Origin: Bacillus taeanensis
GTDB taxonomy: Bacteria; Bacillota; Bacilli; Bacillales; UBA6769
Length of the DNA stretch: 64,000 nucleotides
Direction of reading: 5' to 3'
Assembly: GCF_003318295.1 (NCBI RefSeq)
Contig: NZ_QOCW01000002.1
Coordinates: 124,001-188,000 of the forward strand
Part shown: positions 36,096 to 45,612 of the stretch, piece by piece
Layout: the number at the start of each line of letters is the position of its first letter
How positions within the stretch are numbered: position 1 is the first letter of the stretch
The notes under the pieces: generated by a model
Database searches by the model: none
Told to the model about the DNA's origin: nothing
Seen by the model: only the letters and a program-made list of their open reading frames with translations
Translations under genes and position numbers: made by a program

Positions 36096-37352
36096 TTGGA
36101 CGAAGTGCCATTGAACTTGTTTATTCTTTTAGGTTTTTTAATTTTTCTTTCAGCCTTTTTTTCATCAGCAGAAACAGCTTATTCTAGTGTAAATAAAATT
36201 AGGTTAAGAAACTATATGGATGAACAAAGACGGGGAAGTAAAAATGCATTATATATTGCCGAAAATTTTGATAATGCCTTGTCAACGATTCTAGTCGGAA
36301 ATAACATCGTTAATATTGCAGCTGCCAGTATTTCAGCAAAAGTAGCAACAGATTTATTTGGCGGAAGCAGTGGCCTTTTTATAAGTACGGTTGTGATGAC
36401 AGTTTTAATCTTAATTTTTGGGGAAATACTACCCAAGTCATTTGCCAAAGAAAACGCTGAAAGTTATGCGTTAGCTATTTCAAGTATATTGCTGCTTTTA
36501 ATTAAAGCTTTAACACCAATTAACTTTCTTTTTAGTAAGTTAAAATCACTTGTATCTAGATTCTTCTCAAAAGATAATGGAAATTTACCTTCAGTAACTG
36601 AAGAAGAATTAAAAGTGATGATTGATTTAAGTGAAGAAGAAGGTGTGATTAATAAAGATGAAAAAGAGCTTGTTCACCGCTCATTAGATTTTAACGATAT
36701 TAGCACAGGTGAAATATTAACGCCTCGAATTGATATGATTGCCATTGAAGTAAATCAATCAGTGGATGAGATTAAACATGTATTTTTAGAAGAGAGGTTT
36801 TCAAGAATTCCTGTTTATGAAGAGCATATCGATAATATTATTGGGATCTTATCTGAAAGAGAGTTTTTAGCTCACCTTGTGCAGTATGGTGAAGTAAATA
36901 TAAGAGAGTTAATTAGAAAACCGATGTTTGTCGTGGAATCAACAAAAATTGCGACTCTTTTGCCTGAACTTCAGAAAAGCAAAGTGCATATGGCAATTGT
37001 AATTGATGAATTTGGAGGAACGTCAGGTTTAATTACCTTAGAAGATATATTAGAAGAAATTGTTGGTGATATATGGGATGAACAAGATGAGAAAATTAAT
37101 GTCATGACCCAGCTTAATGAAAACACTTATGAATTTCATGCAGAATATCAGCTCGATAATTTCTCGAAATTGTTAGATATACATCTTCCTGAAAGTTCCT
37201 ATCATACGCTTGGTGGTTGGATTGTTGAAAAGCTTGAACGCATTCCAATTGAAGGCGAATACTTTGAATATGAGAACTTAAAAGTAACCGTGGATGAAGT
37301 AGAAAATCGAAGAATAAGAAAAATCAAAGTAGAAGTTTTTAATATTGCTTAA
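36096..37352 (+). CDS. HlyC/CorC (CNNM/DUF21) family transporter
   Basis: Membrane protein of 418 residues. Residues 1-170 form a DUF21/CNNM domain with about four spans and SSAETAYSSVNKIRL, then paired CBS domains (about 195-320, with TPRIDMIAIE and a DEFGGTSGLITLEDI block) and a C-terminal CorC/HlyC domain ending near GGWIVEKLERIP. Members export or regulate Mg2+ or Co2+. The TTG start at 36096 (DEVPLNLF) follows TTAGGAG by 11 bases; GTG 36084 lies in the RBS. Confidence 0.87.
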   Translation: MDEVPLNLFILLGFLIFLSAFFSSAETAYSSVNKIRLRNYMDEQRRGSKNALYIAENFDNALSTILVGNNIVNIAAASISAKVATDLFGGSSGLFISTVVMTVLILIFGEILPKSFAKENAESYALAISSILLLLIKALTPINFLFSKLKSLVSRFFSKDNGNLPSVTEEELKVMIDLSEEEGVINKDEKELVHRSLDFNDISTGEILTPRIDMIAIEVNQSVDEIKHVFLEERFSRIPVYEEHIDNIIGILSEREFLAHLVQYGEVNIRELIRKPMFVVESTKIATLLPELQKSKVHMAIVIDEFGGTSGLITLEDILEEIVGDIWDEQDEKINVMTQLNENTYEFHAEYQLDNFSKLLDIHLPESSYHTLGGWIVEKLERIPIEGEYFEYENLKVTVDEVENRRIRKIKVEVFNIA

Positions 37353-37360
37353 ATAAAGCA

Positions 37361-37404
37361 AACAAGAAAGAGGCTGACTTATTAGAGTCAGCCTCTTTCT
37401 TTGT
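37361..37404. terminator. Strong bidirectional terminator
   Basis: 16-bp stem (37364-37379 with 37385-37400), 6-base loop, A and T runs on both sides, between convergent genes. Confidence 0.9.
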
Positions 37405-37413
37405 TTTCCTACT

Positions 37414-38646
37414 TTAAATTGCCCAATTTCCGTTTCTGAAGATTGCTTCACGTTTTCCATCAGCAGTCTCACCGTCAATGTTCATTTCAGCAGAACCAAT
37501 CATGAAATCAACGTGGGTAAGGCTCTGATTTAAGCCGTTTTTCTCAAGTTCCTCTTTAGACATATTTTTGCCGTTCTCAATGCAGAAGGAATACGCATTC
37601 CCGATTGCAAGGTGGTTGGAGGCATTTTCATCAAACAATGTGTTATAGAAAATAATGTTAGAGTTTGAAATAGGTGATTCATGTGGGACAAGCGCTACCT
37701 CGCCTAAAAAGTGTGATCCTTCATCGGTTTCGATGAGGCGTTTTAATGTTTCATAACCTGTTTCAGCTTCGTAATGAACGATTCTCCCGTTTTCAAATGT
37801 AAGCTTGAAGTTTTCAATCACATTTCCGCTGTAGTTTAATGGTTTTGTACTTGAAACTGTCCCATTAACCCCCTCTTTTAATGGGGTTGTAAACACTTCT
37901 TCAGTTGGCATATTTGCAACAAATGATGTACCTGTCTTGTTCTCGCTTCCTCCAGATACCCAAATATGTTTATCAGGAAGTTCAATTGTTAAGTTTGTGC
38001 CCGGTGCTTTGTAATGAAGAGCTTTATAATTTTTATTATTTAAATAGTCACTTTTTTGATTGAGTGAAGAAATATGTTGCTGCCATGCAACGACGGGGTC
38101 AGCTAAATTAATTCGTGTTGCATTGAAGATTGCGTTCCACAGTTTAGTAATTTTTTCATCTTCAGAAGCATTAGGAAAGACTTTTTCAGCCCACTCTTTT
38201 GAGGCGTACGCTACAATTGACCAACTAATTTTATCTGATAAGATATAGCTGCGAAAGCCCTGCATTGCTTGACCAGCTGTTTTATTTGCTTCAGCAATTC
38301 GATCTGGATTGATACCTTTTAATAAGTCAGGATTTGAAGAGACAATAGATAAAATCGCTGCCCCGTTTTCAGCCATTTCTTCGTAACCTTTTGCTTTCCA
38401 GAGTGGGTATTCTTTAAATGCTTCGTCTGGAGCAAGATCATATTTAATTCGTGTTATTTGTTCATCATGCCATTCAATATGAACATTCTTTGCACCTGTT
38501 TCATAAGCTTTTTTTGCTATTTTTCGAACAAATTCTGCTGCAAGAAGCGGGGCGTTTATGATAAGCGTTTGCCCTTTCTGTAGGTTTACACCTACTTTTA
38601 CTGCAAGTTCAGCATATTTTTCTAGTTGTTGTTCAAATGTCGTCAT
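37414..38646 (-). CDS. M29-family aminopeptidase (AmpS-like)
   Basis: Metallo-aminopeptidase of 410 residues, length and sequence pattern of B. subtilis AmpS and other M29 (thermophilic aminopeptidase) enzymes. The metal-binding region includes a Glu in LGEVALVPHESP and the late HVDFMIGSAEMNIDG, which is highly typical. It removes N-terminal amino acids in the cytoplasm. GGAGG sits 6 bases before the ATG. Single-gene unit. Confidence 0.92.
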   Translation of the reverse strand: MTTFEQQLEKYAELAVKVGVNLQKGQTLIINAPLLAAEFVRKIAKKAYETGAKNVHIEWHDEQITRIKYDLAPDEAFKEYPLWKAKGYEEMAENGAAILSIVSSNPDLLKGINPDRIAEANKTAGQAMQGFRSYILSDKISWSIVAYASKEWAEKVFPNASEDEKITKLWNAIFNATRINLADPVVAWQQHISSLNQKSDYLNNKNYKALHYKAPGTNLTIELPDKHIWVSGGSENKTGTSFVANMPTEEVFTTPLKEGVNGTVSSTKPLNYSGNVIENFKLTFENGRIVHYEAETGYETLKRLIETDEGSHFLGEVALVPHESPISNSNIIFYNTLFDENASNHLAIGNAYSFCIENGKNMSKEELEKNGLNQSLTHVDFMIGSAEMNIDGETADGKREAIFRNGNWAI

Positions 38647-38921
38647 AAAATTCCTCCAATATTTATGTATAGTGGTTTATATTATCGTATCAGTTTTATT
38701 ATCAATAGAAAAGGAAACCGTCTTCATGGTTATATGAAAAACCTTTGAATCGCATACTAATTTTTGAGGAATCTACTCTATAGTTAGAAAAAGACCGACA
38801 TAAATCGAGAATAAACAACGAATGATTGCTTATATTAACTTTGCTATCAATATTTGAAGCAGTGGTGTTCATGTAAATGAAACAACCATAATTTGAAATT
38901 TTTAGATATGGAGGAAAGAGG

Positions 38922-39785
38922 ATGTCTGATAGTTTCCGTAAATTACAGGAAAGGAAACCACCTTCTAAAGAGAGTGATGCAATCCAGAATCGAAACAGTT
39001 GGCTTAAAGTATTTGTAGTGGTTTCATTTACTGTATTAATTTGTTATAAAATTGCAACTGCACAATTTGTATTTCGTTTTGCTGATTTTATTTCACTTTT
39101 TTTGGCTTTATTTTCAATTAGTCTTTCCTTATTTTATTATTCAAAAGTAAAAACACTTACTGAAAAATTAAATGCATTAATAATAAAGATTGACGATATG
39201 TCGAGTGTGGAAAAGGCATTATCTGCTGAAATTAAAAATGAAGAAGCAGATGAAATTTTTTCTCAAAAGGAAGTAGAGGTAGAACTTAAAGAATTTGAGG
39301 AAGAAGCAAACGATTTGGCAGAAGTGGAGAAGAAAAAAGAGCTGCAAAGAATTGAATGGGATAAAACTCAAATTCTAGAAGAATTATTTTTAAAAGCAAA
39401 ATTGCAAGATGAAGAAAAAGATCTGTATCGAGAGAAAATCGTCCAAAAAGAAAATGAGGCATTTAACCTTAAACAGGAATTAACACAAATGAAAGGTAAA
39501 ATACAGCAGGTGGTCTCCGAAAAAATACTAAGAGGAGATCCACAGATTGAAAAAATTGTTCATATTGTACATGCGGATTTTATTTTAAAAGCTTCTTTTG
39601 ATGATTTAAATGAGAAGCTTCACTCTCTAAGGCTTCATCATATTCTTCCTCAAGAGACAATCACATATCTGGAAAAGGCAGGATATGTTGATGGATACTT
39701 TAATGTGACGCGTGCAGGATATCGTGAGTTTATTAAATATGCAAAGAAAATGAATATAAATGAAATGATTGGAAATGGAAAATAA
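38922..39785 (+). CDS. Hypothetical membrane-anchored coiled-coil protein
   Basis: Protein of 287 residues, not recognised. A basic N-terminal tail (1-26) is followed by two hydrophobic spans (about 27-46 and 51-72), then a long acidic coiled coil (about 75-205) and a C-terminal globular part (about 210-287) with HIVHADFILKA and an aromatic VDGYFNVTRAGYREFIKYA stretch that could be a winged-helix-like fold. The layout suggests a membrane-tethered cytoplasmic scaffold or sensor. Good RBS (GGAGG) and own terminator. Confidence 0.7.
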   Translation: MSDSFRKLQERKPPSKESDAIQNRNSWLKVFVVVSFTVLICYKIATAQFVFRFADFISLFLALFSISLSLFYYSKVKTLTEKLNALIIKIDDMSSVEKALSAEIKNEEADEIFSQKEVEVELKEFEEEANDLAEVEKKKELQRIEWDKTQILEELFLKAKLQDEEKDLYREKIVQKENEAFNLKQELTQMKGKIQQVVSEKILRGDPQIEKIVHIVHADFILKASFDDLNEKLHSLRLHHILPQETITYLEKAGYVDGYFNVTRAGYREFIKYAKKMNINEMIGNGK

Positions 39786-39835
39786 TAACAAGCCATCTAA
39801 AGAAGATTTTCTTTAGATGGCTTGTTATTATTTTC
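39784..39835 (+). terminator. Very strong terminator
   Basis: Perfect 21-bp stem (39784-39804 with 39809-39829) with a 4-base loop, T-rich tail. Confidence 0.92.
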
Positions 39836-39954
39836 CTCTAATTAATGATGAGATGTACTTGGCTAATTTTATATTTAAATTCCTTAATGCTTTGTCATTA
39901 GACCTCTTTTATTAACATAATTTTAATATACATAGCCTATAGGGGGACGAAGGG

Positions 39955-42405
39955 ATGCACACACATAACGATACAGATATGAAAACTAAAAAGAGAGTAG
40001 AGTTGGAAAAGCTGCGGAGTATATGTGATCCAGCAATTTTCTTGTTTGAAACAACAGAAGATGTTACAAAAGAAACAGAAGAAATTATTGGGCAAAAACG
40101 TGCGGTAGAAGCAGTAGAATTTGGCCTTTCTGTTGAACAACAAGGGTACAACATTTTTGCAGCAGGTCCTTCAGGTACAGGTAAGACAACATTCATTCAA
40201 ATTAAAGCAGCCGCTTTTGCAAAAGATAAATCTACCCCGAATGATTGGTGTTATGTATATAATTTTGAAAATCCAGACCGGCCTCTTGCACTTTCCTTTC
40301 CCGCTGGAAAGGGAGTGGAATTTCAAAAAGATATTGCTAATTTATTAATGGAGATAAAGCTTGAATTAAATCGTGTTTTTACAGATGAGGAATTTAATAC
40401 AAAAAAAAGGTTATTAGTCCAATCATTAGAAAATAATATTGATCAAAAATGGAAAGATGTTGAAAACTACGCCAATACACTTAATTTAGGCATTGAGAAA
40501 TCTGATACAGAAATTGCAACATTTCCAATTCGAAATGGAAAATCATTGACAGATGAAGAGTTTAATGAATTAGATGAAGTTGAGAAAAAAAATTTAAAGA
40601 AAAAAAGGGAAAAAGTTCAGGAAAAGGTAAATGAAATATTAGCGGAAATTCAGAAAGTGGAGCGTAATATCACGCGTATTTTAAATAATTTAATTAAAAC
40701 AATTCTAGAAGAAAGTACAACGCCATTTTTAAGCATATTAAAAACAAAATATAAAAGAAATCAAAGTATCATTGATTATTTGGAGTCTTACGGAGCTGAT
40801 ATTGTTGAACGTTTTTCGATATTTATAAAAAAGCAAAAAGCGAATAAAGATAACTTGTTAGAATCTTTGCTGGATGAAGACGCAAAACTTGAACGTTATA
40901 CAGTTCACATTTTTGTGAATAATGCTGGTAAAGAGGGTGCACCAGTTATTTATGAAACAAACCCAACATATCAAAATTTAATTGGGAAAATCGAATATAA
41001 AAATTCCCTTGGAAGTTTAGTAACAAGCTTTAAGCGGATAAAACCGGGAGCTTTGCATTTGGCAAATGGGGGTTATTTAATTTTGCAAGCCTCTCAATTG
41101 CTGAGAAAGCCAAACTCTTGGGAAGGTTTAAAACAAATGTTAAAAACAAATTGTATTATTATTGAGAATATAAGTGAAGAAAACAGTGTAATTGGAAAAG
41201 CTGGTATGAAGCCAGAGTCAATTCCTTTAAATGTAAAAGTTATCTTAATTGGATCTCCATATTATTTTGAACTATTATCAAGTTTAGATGAAGATTTTTA
41301 TAAGTTATTTAAAGTAAAAGCAGAATTTCATGCTCAAATGGAACGAAATGATGAACATATTGAAAAAGTTGTTTCCTTTGTAAAGCAATTTGCGGAAAAA
41401 GAAAAGTTAAAACCATTTCATCGAAGTGCTGTTGCCGTACTTGTTGATTATAGTTCACGGCTCATTTCTGATCAGTATAAGCTTTCTACAAGATTTCAAG
41501 ACTTAACGAAAGTGCTTGTCGAATCGAGTTATTGGGCAGTTCGAGAAAACGCTGAAATCGTTGAGAGTCAGCACATAGAAAAGGCAATCCAAAAACAAAC
41601 ATATCGATCTAATTATATTGAAGAAAGATTAAGGCAGCTCATAATAGACGGAACTCTTATGGTAGAAACTGATGGCGAAAAAATTGGTCAAATTAACGGC
41701 TTATCTGTCATGAGTACGAGCGAATACCGATTTGGGCTGCCGAGCAAAATTACAGTACAAACATATGCAGGCGGCGGAGGTGTTACAAACATTGAAAGAG
41801 AAACAAGCTTAAGCGGACAAATTCATACAAAAGGACTACTGGTGCTTAGTGGATTTCTTTCTGGTGTTTTTGCAAAAAAGCGCCCTATACCACTGTCTGC
41901 AAGTATTACCTTTGAACAAACATATAATATGATTGATGGAGATAGCGCCTCCAGCACTGAACTATACGGTCTTTTATCATCACTTGCCAATGTCCCAATT
42001 AAGCAGGGAATTGCTGTTACAGGGTCTGTGAATCAATGGGGACATATTCAAGCAATAGGAGGTGTTAATGAGAAAATTGAAGGTTTTTATTATGTTTGTA
42101 AGGAAAAGGGTCTAACTGGTGAACAAGGCGTTATTATTCCTCAACAAAATGTTAAAAATTTAATGTTAAATCAAGAGGTCATTGAAGTTATAAAAGATGG
42201 AAAGTTTCATATTTGGGCTGTTGAAACAATTGCAGAGGGAATCGAAATATTAACGGGAATATGTGCAGGGCATAATCGTAATGAGGAAGGCAGTTTTCCT
42301 GATGGGACGCTTTTTAGAAAAGTTGAAGAGCGCATTAATAAAATGTATGAAACAAAAAAATCTCAGCCAAAAACACGAACATTAAAACCATATAAACGAA
42401 GATAA
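39955..42405 (+). CDS. LonB/LonC-like ATP-dependent protease
   Basis: AAA+ Lon-related protease of 816 residues. Walker A is GPSGTGKTTF near residue 70; a helical insertion runs over about 120-300; the C-terminal Lon protease domain has the Ser-Lys dyad Ser664 (DGDSAS) and Lys707 (GGVNEK). It lacks the LonA N-terminal substrate domain, matching the AAA_32/Lon_C architecture. It may degrade specific substrates in stress or sporulation; substrates are unknown. RBS GGGGG is about 9 bases before ATG 39955. Confidence 0.88.
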   Translation: MHTHNDTDMKTKKRVELEKLRSICDPAIFLFETTEDVTKETEEIIGQKRAVEAVEFGLSVEQQGYNIFAAGPSGTGKTTFIQIKAAAFAKDKSTPNDWCYVYNFENPDRPLALSFPAGKGVEFQKDIANLLMEIKLELNRVFTDEEFNTKKRLLVQSLENNIDQKWKDVENYANTLNLGIEKSDTEIATFPIRNGKSLTDEEFNELDEVEKKNLKKKREKVQEKVNEILAEIQKVERNITRILNNLIKTILEESTTPFLSILKTKYKRNQSIIDYLESYGADIVERFSIFIKKQKANKDNLLESLLDEDAKLERYTVHIFVNNAGKEGAPVIYETNPTYQNLIGKIEYKNSLGSLVTSFKRIKPGALHLANGGYLILQASQLLRKPNSWEGLKQMLKTNCIIIENISEENSVIGKAGMKPESIPLNVKVILIGSPYYFELLSSLDEDFYKLFKVKAEFHAQMERNDEHIEKVVSFVKQFAEKEKLKPFHRSAVAVLVDYSSRLISDQYKLSTRFQDLTKVLVESSYWAVRENAEIVESQHIEKAIQKQTYRSNYIEERLRQLIIDGTLMVETDGEKIGQINGLSVMSTSEYRFGLPSKITVQTYAGGGGVTNIERETSLSGQIHTKGLLVLSGFLSGVFAKKRPIPLSASITFEQTYNMIDGDSASSTELYGLLSSLANVPIKQGIAVTGSVNQWGHIQAIGGVNEKIEGFYYVCKEKGLTGEQGVIIPQQNVKNLMLNQEVIEVIKDGKFHIWAVETIAEGIEILTGICAGHNRNEEGSFPDGTLFRKVEERINKMYETKKSQPKTRTLKPYKRR

Positions 42406-42432
42406 TCTCCTGAGAAACAGGAGATTTTTTCT
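42404..42432 (+). terminator. Rho-independent terminator
   Basis: AATCTCCTG / CAGGAGATT stem, AGAAA loop, TTTTTT tail. Confidence 0.88.
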
Positions 42433-42558
42433 TTTTTATGAGGCGCTGTTAACAAACCTCTCTATATAGAGTGTTGTTAAAATGTAAATAAATATATAAA
42501 GGATAGCAGGATTAAAGTGACGATTAAGGGGGGAAACGTTAATTAGGAGGGAGAGAAA

Positions 42559-43002
42559 ATGAGTCAGCGAGCATATCGATACAACCATAACTTTTCCAAA
42601 GAAAGTTTCCAAAGAAGTTTAATTGCTTTACAACATATTGAGCATCAAATTGAATGTTTTAGTCCCTACTATAACCAAACGCAGCTTAAAACAGGTATAC
42701 AAAAAATTAATAAAGGCGATATTATTGAATTAACAAATCAACGTAAATTTTTATTTGATATTGGATGGTATACATTAGTAATTATTAATAACGAAAATCA
42801 GCTTTATATGTCGCTTGATTGTTTATTAGAGCATTTAGAGAATGATCAGCTTTGTACAATTTTTGATTTTCAGCTAGAAGTTAACTATTGGCAGCATCAG
42901 CTCGATAAATCATTAGAAGAACGTGATCGAGAGAAGTTTTTTACTGCATCAGAAAAGCTAAATCATTACAATAACATTGCTGATTTCAATCATTCTTTTT
43001 AA
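42559..43002 (+). CDS. Hypothetical protein with IDEAL-like C-terminus
   Basis: Protein of 147 residues. The C-terminal part, WQHQLDKSLEERDREKFF with TASEKLNHY, resembles the short helical IDEAL domain of Bacillus proteins (pattern of I/L-D-x-A/S-L then D-x-x-x-F). The N-terminal part (about 40-100) looks like beta strands and is not recognised. Function unknown. Strong RBS (AGGAGGGAGAG) upstream. Confidence 0.6.
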   Translation: MSQRAYRYNHNFSKESFQRSLIALQHIEHQIECFSPYYNQTQLKTGIQKINKGDIIELTNQRKFLFDIGWYTLVIINNENQLYMSLDCLLEHLENDQLCTIFDFQLEVNYWQHQLDKSLEERDREKFFTASEKLNHYNNIADFNHSF

Positions 43003-43036
43003 GAAGGTAAAAAGAATGTAGTTTAAATAATGAAAA

Positions 43037-43080
43037 GAAGAAGGGAAAGATGGCTCATTATCCTTCCCATCTTCTTTTTT
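43037..43080. terminator. Probable bidirectional terminator
   Basis: GAAG-aa-GGGAA pairs with TTCCC-at-CTTC through a symmetric internal loop and is followed by TTTTTT. Lies between convergent genes. Confidence 0.6.
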
Positions 43081-43880
43081 TACCACCAAATCTGTGGTGC
43101 TTTTTCGCTAGAAACGCCATCATCAAGTTTGTTTTCTTCCTCCCAAGAAAGGGTATCTAAAAACTTGCAAACATCTTCTTCAACTTGATTTCTTTCTTCT
43201 TCAAGTGTAATAATATGGCCTGATTGCTCATACCAATTTAACTTTTTATTTTCTGTTTTAACCGTATGATAGATGATTTCAGGACTGTCTAGGTTAATCA
43301 CTTTATCATGTCTACCTTGGACAACAAATGTGGGTACAGTGATGTGTTTAAGATTCTCTCGAACATCAGCAACAAGCTTTTGAAGCAGTTGAATCATCTC
43401 TAATGAATTCCTTTCAATGATGTTTAATTCCTGTTCAATTTGTTCATCATTTTTCCTTTCATGTTTTTTATATTCTCTTGAATAAGAGAGGACCATGTTA
43501 CGGAGAATATTCTTATTTTGAAGGCCCATTGGTGCACACATTGGCACAATACCTACTAAAGGTAATTCTAATGCCAGTTTTAGTGAAAAGACTCCACCAA
43601 GAGATATCCCTGCTGCTGCAACTTTTTTATAGCCGCTATCTCTTAAAAAATTGTACCCATCGATGACATTTTTCCACCAATCTTGAGGGGTTGATTCAAT
43701 AAATCGTTCTGGCGGTTTGCCGTGTCCTTTATATAAAGGAGAATGTGATGTGTAGCCTTTGCTTTGCAAATATCTTCCAAGCATACGAACATCAGCCGTA
43801 TTACCAGTAAATCCATGTAAAAGAAGAACCGCTCGATTTCCTCCTTCAAAAGTGAAAGATTTTGGTTCAACAACTTTCAT
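43080..43880 (-). CDS. Carboxylesterase, alpha/beta hydrolase (Est30/YvaK-like)
   Basis: Alpha/beta hydrolase of 266 residues in the thermostable monoglyceride lipase/carboxylesterase group. The oxyanion region is LLLHGFTG, the nucleophile elbow is GISLGG, the acid is in GRHDKV and the catalytic His is in SGHIIT. It hydrolyses short acyl esters in the cytoplasm. AAGGGGG is 8 bases before the ATG. The C-terminal tail beyond the fold is about 25 residues longer and rich in acidic residues. Confidence 0.9.
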   Translation of the reverse strand: MKVVEPKSFTFEGGNRAVLLLHGFTGNTADVRMLGRYLQSKGYTSHSPLYKGHGKPPERFIESTPQDWWKNVIDGYNFLRDSGYKKVAAAGISLGGVFSLKLALELPLVGIVPMCAPMGLQNKNILRNMVLSYSREYKKHERKNDEQIEQELNIIERNSLEMIQLLQKLVADVRENLKHITVPTFVVQGRHDKVINLDSPEIIYHTVKTENKKLNWYEQSGHIITLEEERNQVEEDVCKFLDTLSWEEENKLDDGVSSEKAPQIWW

Positions 43881-44043
43881 TGCAAAACCCCCTTTTTTCT
43901 TTATTGTTTACAAGATTCAACCTTTCATCCTTTATTTTATATAGATAGGGTTTTTGAATTAAAATGAAGATTTTAAGCAGGAAAATGATTAGGTTATGTG
44001 AAAGTAATGCTATAGATGTCGTTTTCAAAACTGGAGGTCTAAA

Positions 44044-45597
44044 ATGGATGAAAAAATCTTTACGCAGGCGTTAGTATCTCTAAAAGGAAACGAATTAAGA
44101 ATTGCCTATGTCATGTTTTGCCGGACAAGTATATTAGATATAATGGCATCAATGCTTAGCAATACGTTTATAAACAGTGACCATAATTATTTTACAAATC
44201 AAATTGAAAAAGAGGTGAAAAATTTAAAAGGTAAAAAAGATGAAGAGCTTCAATTTGAATTAATGGAGGAAATATCAAAAGTATTGAATCTGTATGGTGG
44301 TTCTTACTCCAACAAGGCAGAGATTGAAGAGCGAGCGTTAGACATTGTAAACAAGACATGCGAAATGTTGAAAAATCATGACAAATCATTTCGCAGTTTG
44401 TGTGAGGCAAATACACAAATTTCCTCTCTAAACATAGTGATCAAATGGCAGTTGAATGAGCTGATTAATAGCTTTAATAAACGTTTTCAAAAAATGATGC
44501 TAGAAAACCAAAAGGAATTTTCTTCAAAAATAAATGATTATATTTATGGTTTACCTAATGACCAGCAGCAGAAAATTAAACAAAAACTTGGAATTGAAGA
44601 TTTTTCTGAAGAATTAATGCGCAGAAAAATGGAAACAAGCGGATTAAGCATTGTTTTCTCAATTATTGCGGAAACAAGCAGTTTTTCATTTTATAATCAA
44701 TTATTACACTTATTTGCTCAATTTTCAAAAGCTTTTGGCTTTACTCTTCCATTTAGTATTAGCTCAAATCCTCTTGTTATTATTCCTTCTTTAGTAGGTG
44801 GTGGGGCTCTTTTATATAAGAAGCAAAGTAAAAGTTTGCAAAAGCGCCTTTTACCATTCACGATTTTACAAATTGTTCTTCCATACATGAGCGAACAATC
44901 TAATAACCTTCCAACGCTTGAGCCGCTAATTAACACATGGAATATTATTTATGAACGTTATCGTCGTGTTGAGAAGCAGCTGTCTGATCAAAAACAAAAA
45001 ATTGAAGAAACAGAAAGCATCTTATCCCAAACAAAAACAATTATTCAAAGACTACAGCATGAACTAAAAGAAGTAAAAAGTCTTCTTCATACAGAAAAAA
45101 ATAAAATCACAGTAAAATTAAAAGAAACTTCCTTTAATGAACTTCGTCTCCTTGCTGTAAGTACAAAGTTCGAGCTTGTTCTTGATTCTTATATAAAAAC
45201 AGTTGAAAAAATTGATAATCGAAACTATAAGAAAGTCTCTAAACGACAACAGATAGACTTTTTTGATAAGCTAAAAACAGCAATTGAAAAGTGGGATTTA
45301 AACGTTGAAATTAATCAATTAGAAAAAGAGGCAGATAAACACCTGCAGCGGCTGACTGCAGAACTTAGTATTTATTACAGTTCGTTTGTTGGCTTAGAAC
45401 ATAAAGCTATTCAGCATTATGAGAAAACAAAACAGCTTCTTATTAAGCAGTTAAGCGAACAAAAAGAAAAAGAAAGCCTTCTTTTTGAAGAAATCATGTC
45501 ACAGAAGCAGGAAGAGCGCTATTTAAAGAAACGGAAAGACAACCTTGAAAAAGAACATTACAGTTTAAATCACTTAGAAGGTGTGAAACAGGTTTAA
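44044..45597 (+). CDS. Unknown 517-residue membrane and coiled-coil protein
   Basis: Not recognised. Residues 1-200 are helical and charged (starting LVSLKGNELRIAYVMF). A central hydrophobic part (about 202-285) has FSIIAETSSFSFYNQLL, KAFGFTLPFSI, NPLVIIPSLVGGGALLY and LPFTILQIVLPYM, layout reminiscent of YaaW/UPF0174-type pore-like domains. Residues about 300-365 and 420-517 are long coiled coils. The gene has a good RBS (GGAGG) and lies 15 bases before an Eis-like acetyltransferase gene, so the two are probably cotranscribed. Antiphage or envelope-stress roles fit this architecture but are only guesses. Confidence 0.65.
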   Translation: MDEKIFTQALVSLKGNELRIAYVMFCRTSILDIMASMLSNTFINSDHNYFTNQIEKEVKNLKGKKDEELQFELMEEISKVLNLYGGSYSNKAEIEERALDIVNKTCEMLKNHDKSFRSLCEANTQISSLNIVIKWQLNELINSFNKRFQKMMLENQKEFSSKINDYIYGLPNDQQQKIKQKLGIEDFSEELMRRKMETSGLSIVFSIIAETSSFSFYNQLLHLFAQFSKAFGFTLPFSISSNPLVIIPSLVGGGALLYKKQSKSLQKRLLPFTILQIVLPYMSEQSNNLPTLEPLINTWNIIYERYRRVEKQLSDQKQKIEETESILSQTKTIIQRLQHELKEVKSLLHTEKNKITVKLKETSFNELRLLAVSTKFELVLDSYIKTVEKIDNRNYKKVSKRQQIDFFDKLKTAIEKWDLNVEINQLEKEADKHLQRLTAELSIYYSSFVGLEHKAIQHYEKTKQLLIKQLSEQKEKESLLFEEIMSQKQEERYLKKRKDNLEKEHYSLNHLEGVKQV

Positions 45598-45612
45598 AAA
45601 GGGGGGATAACA

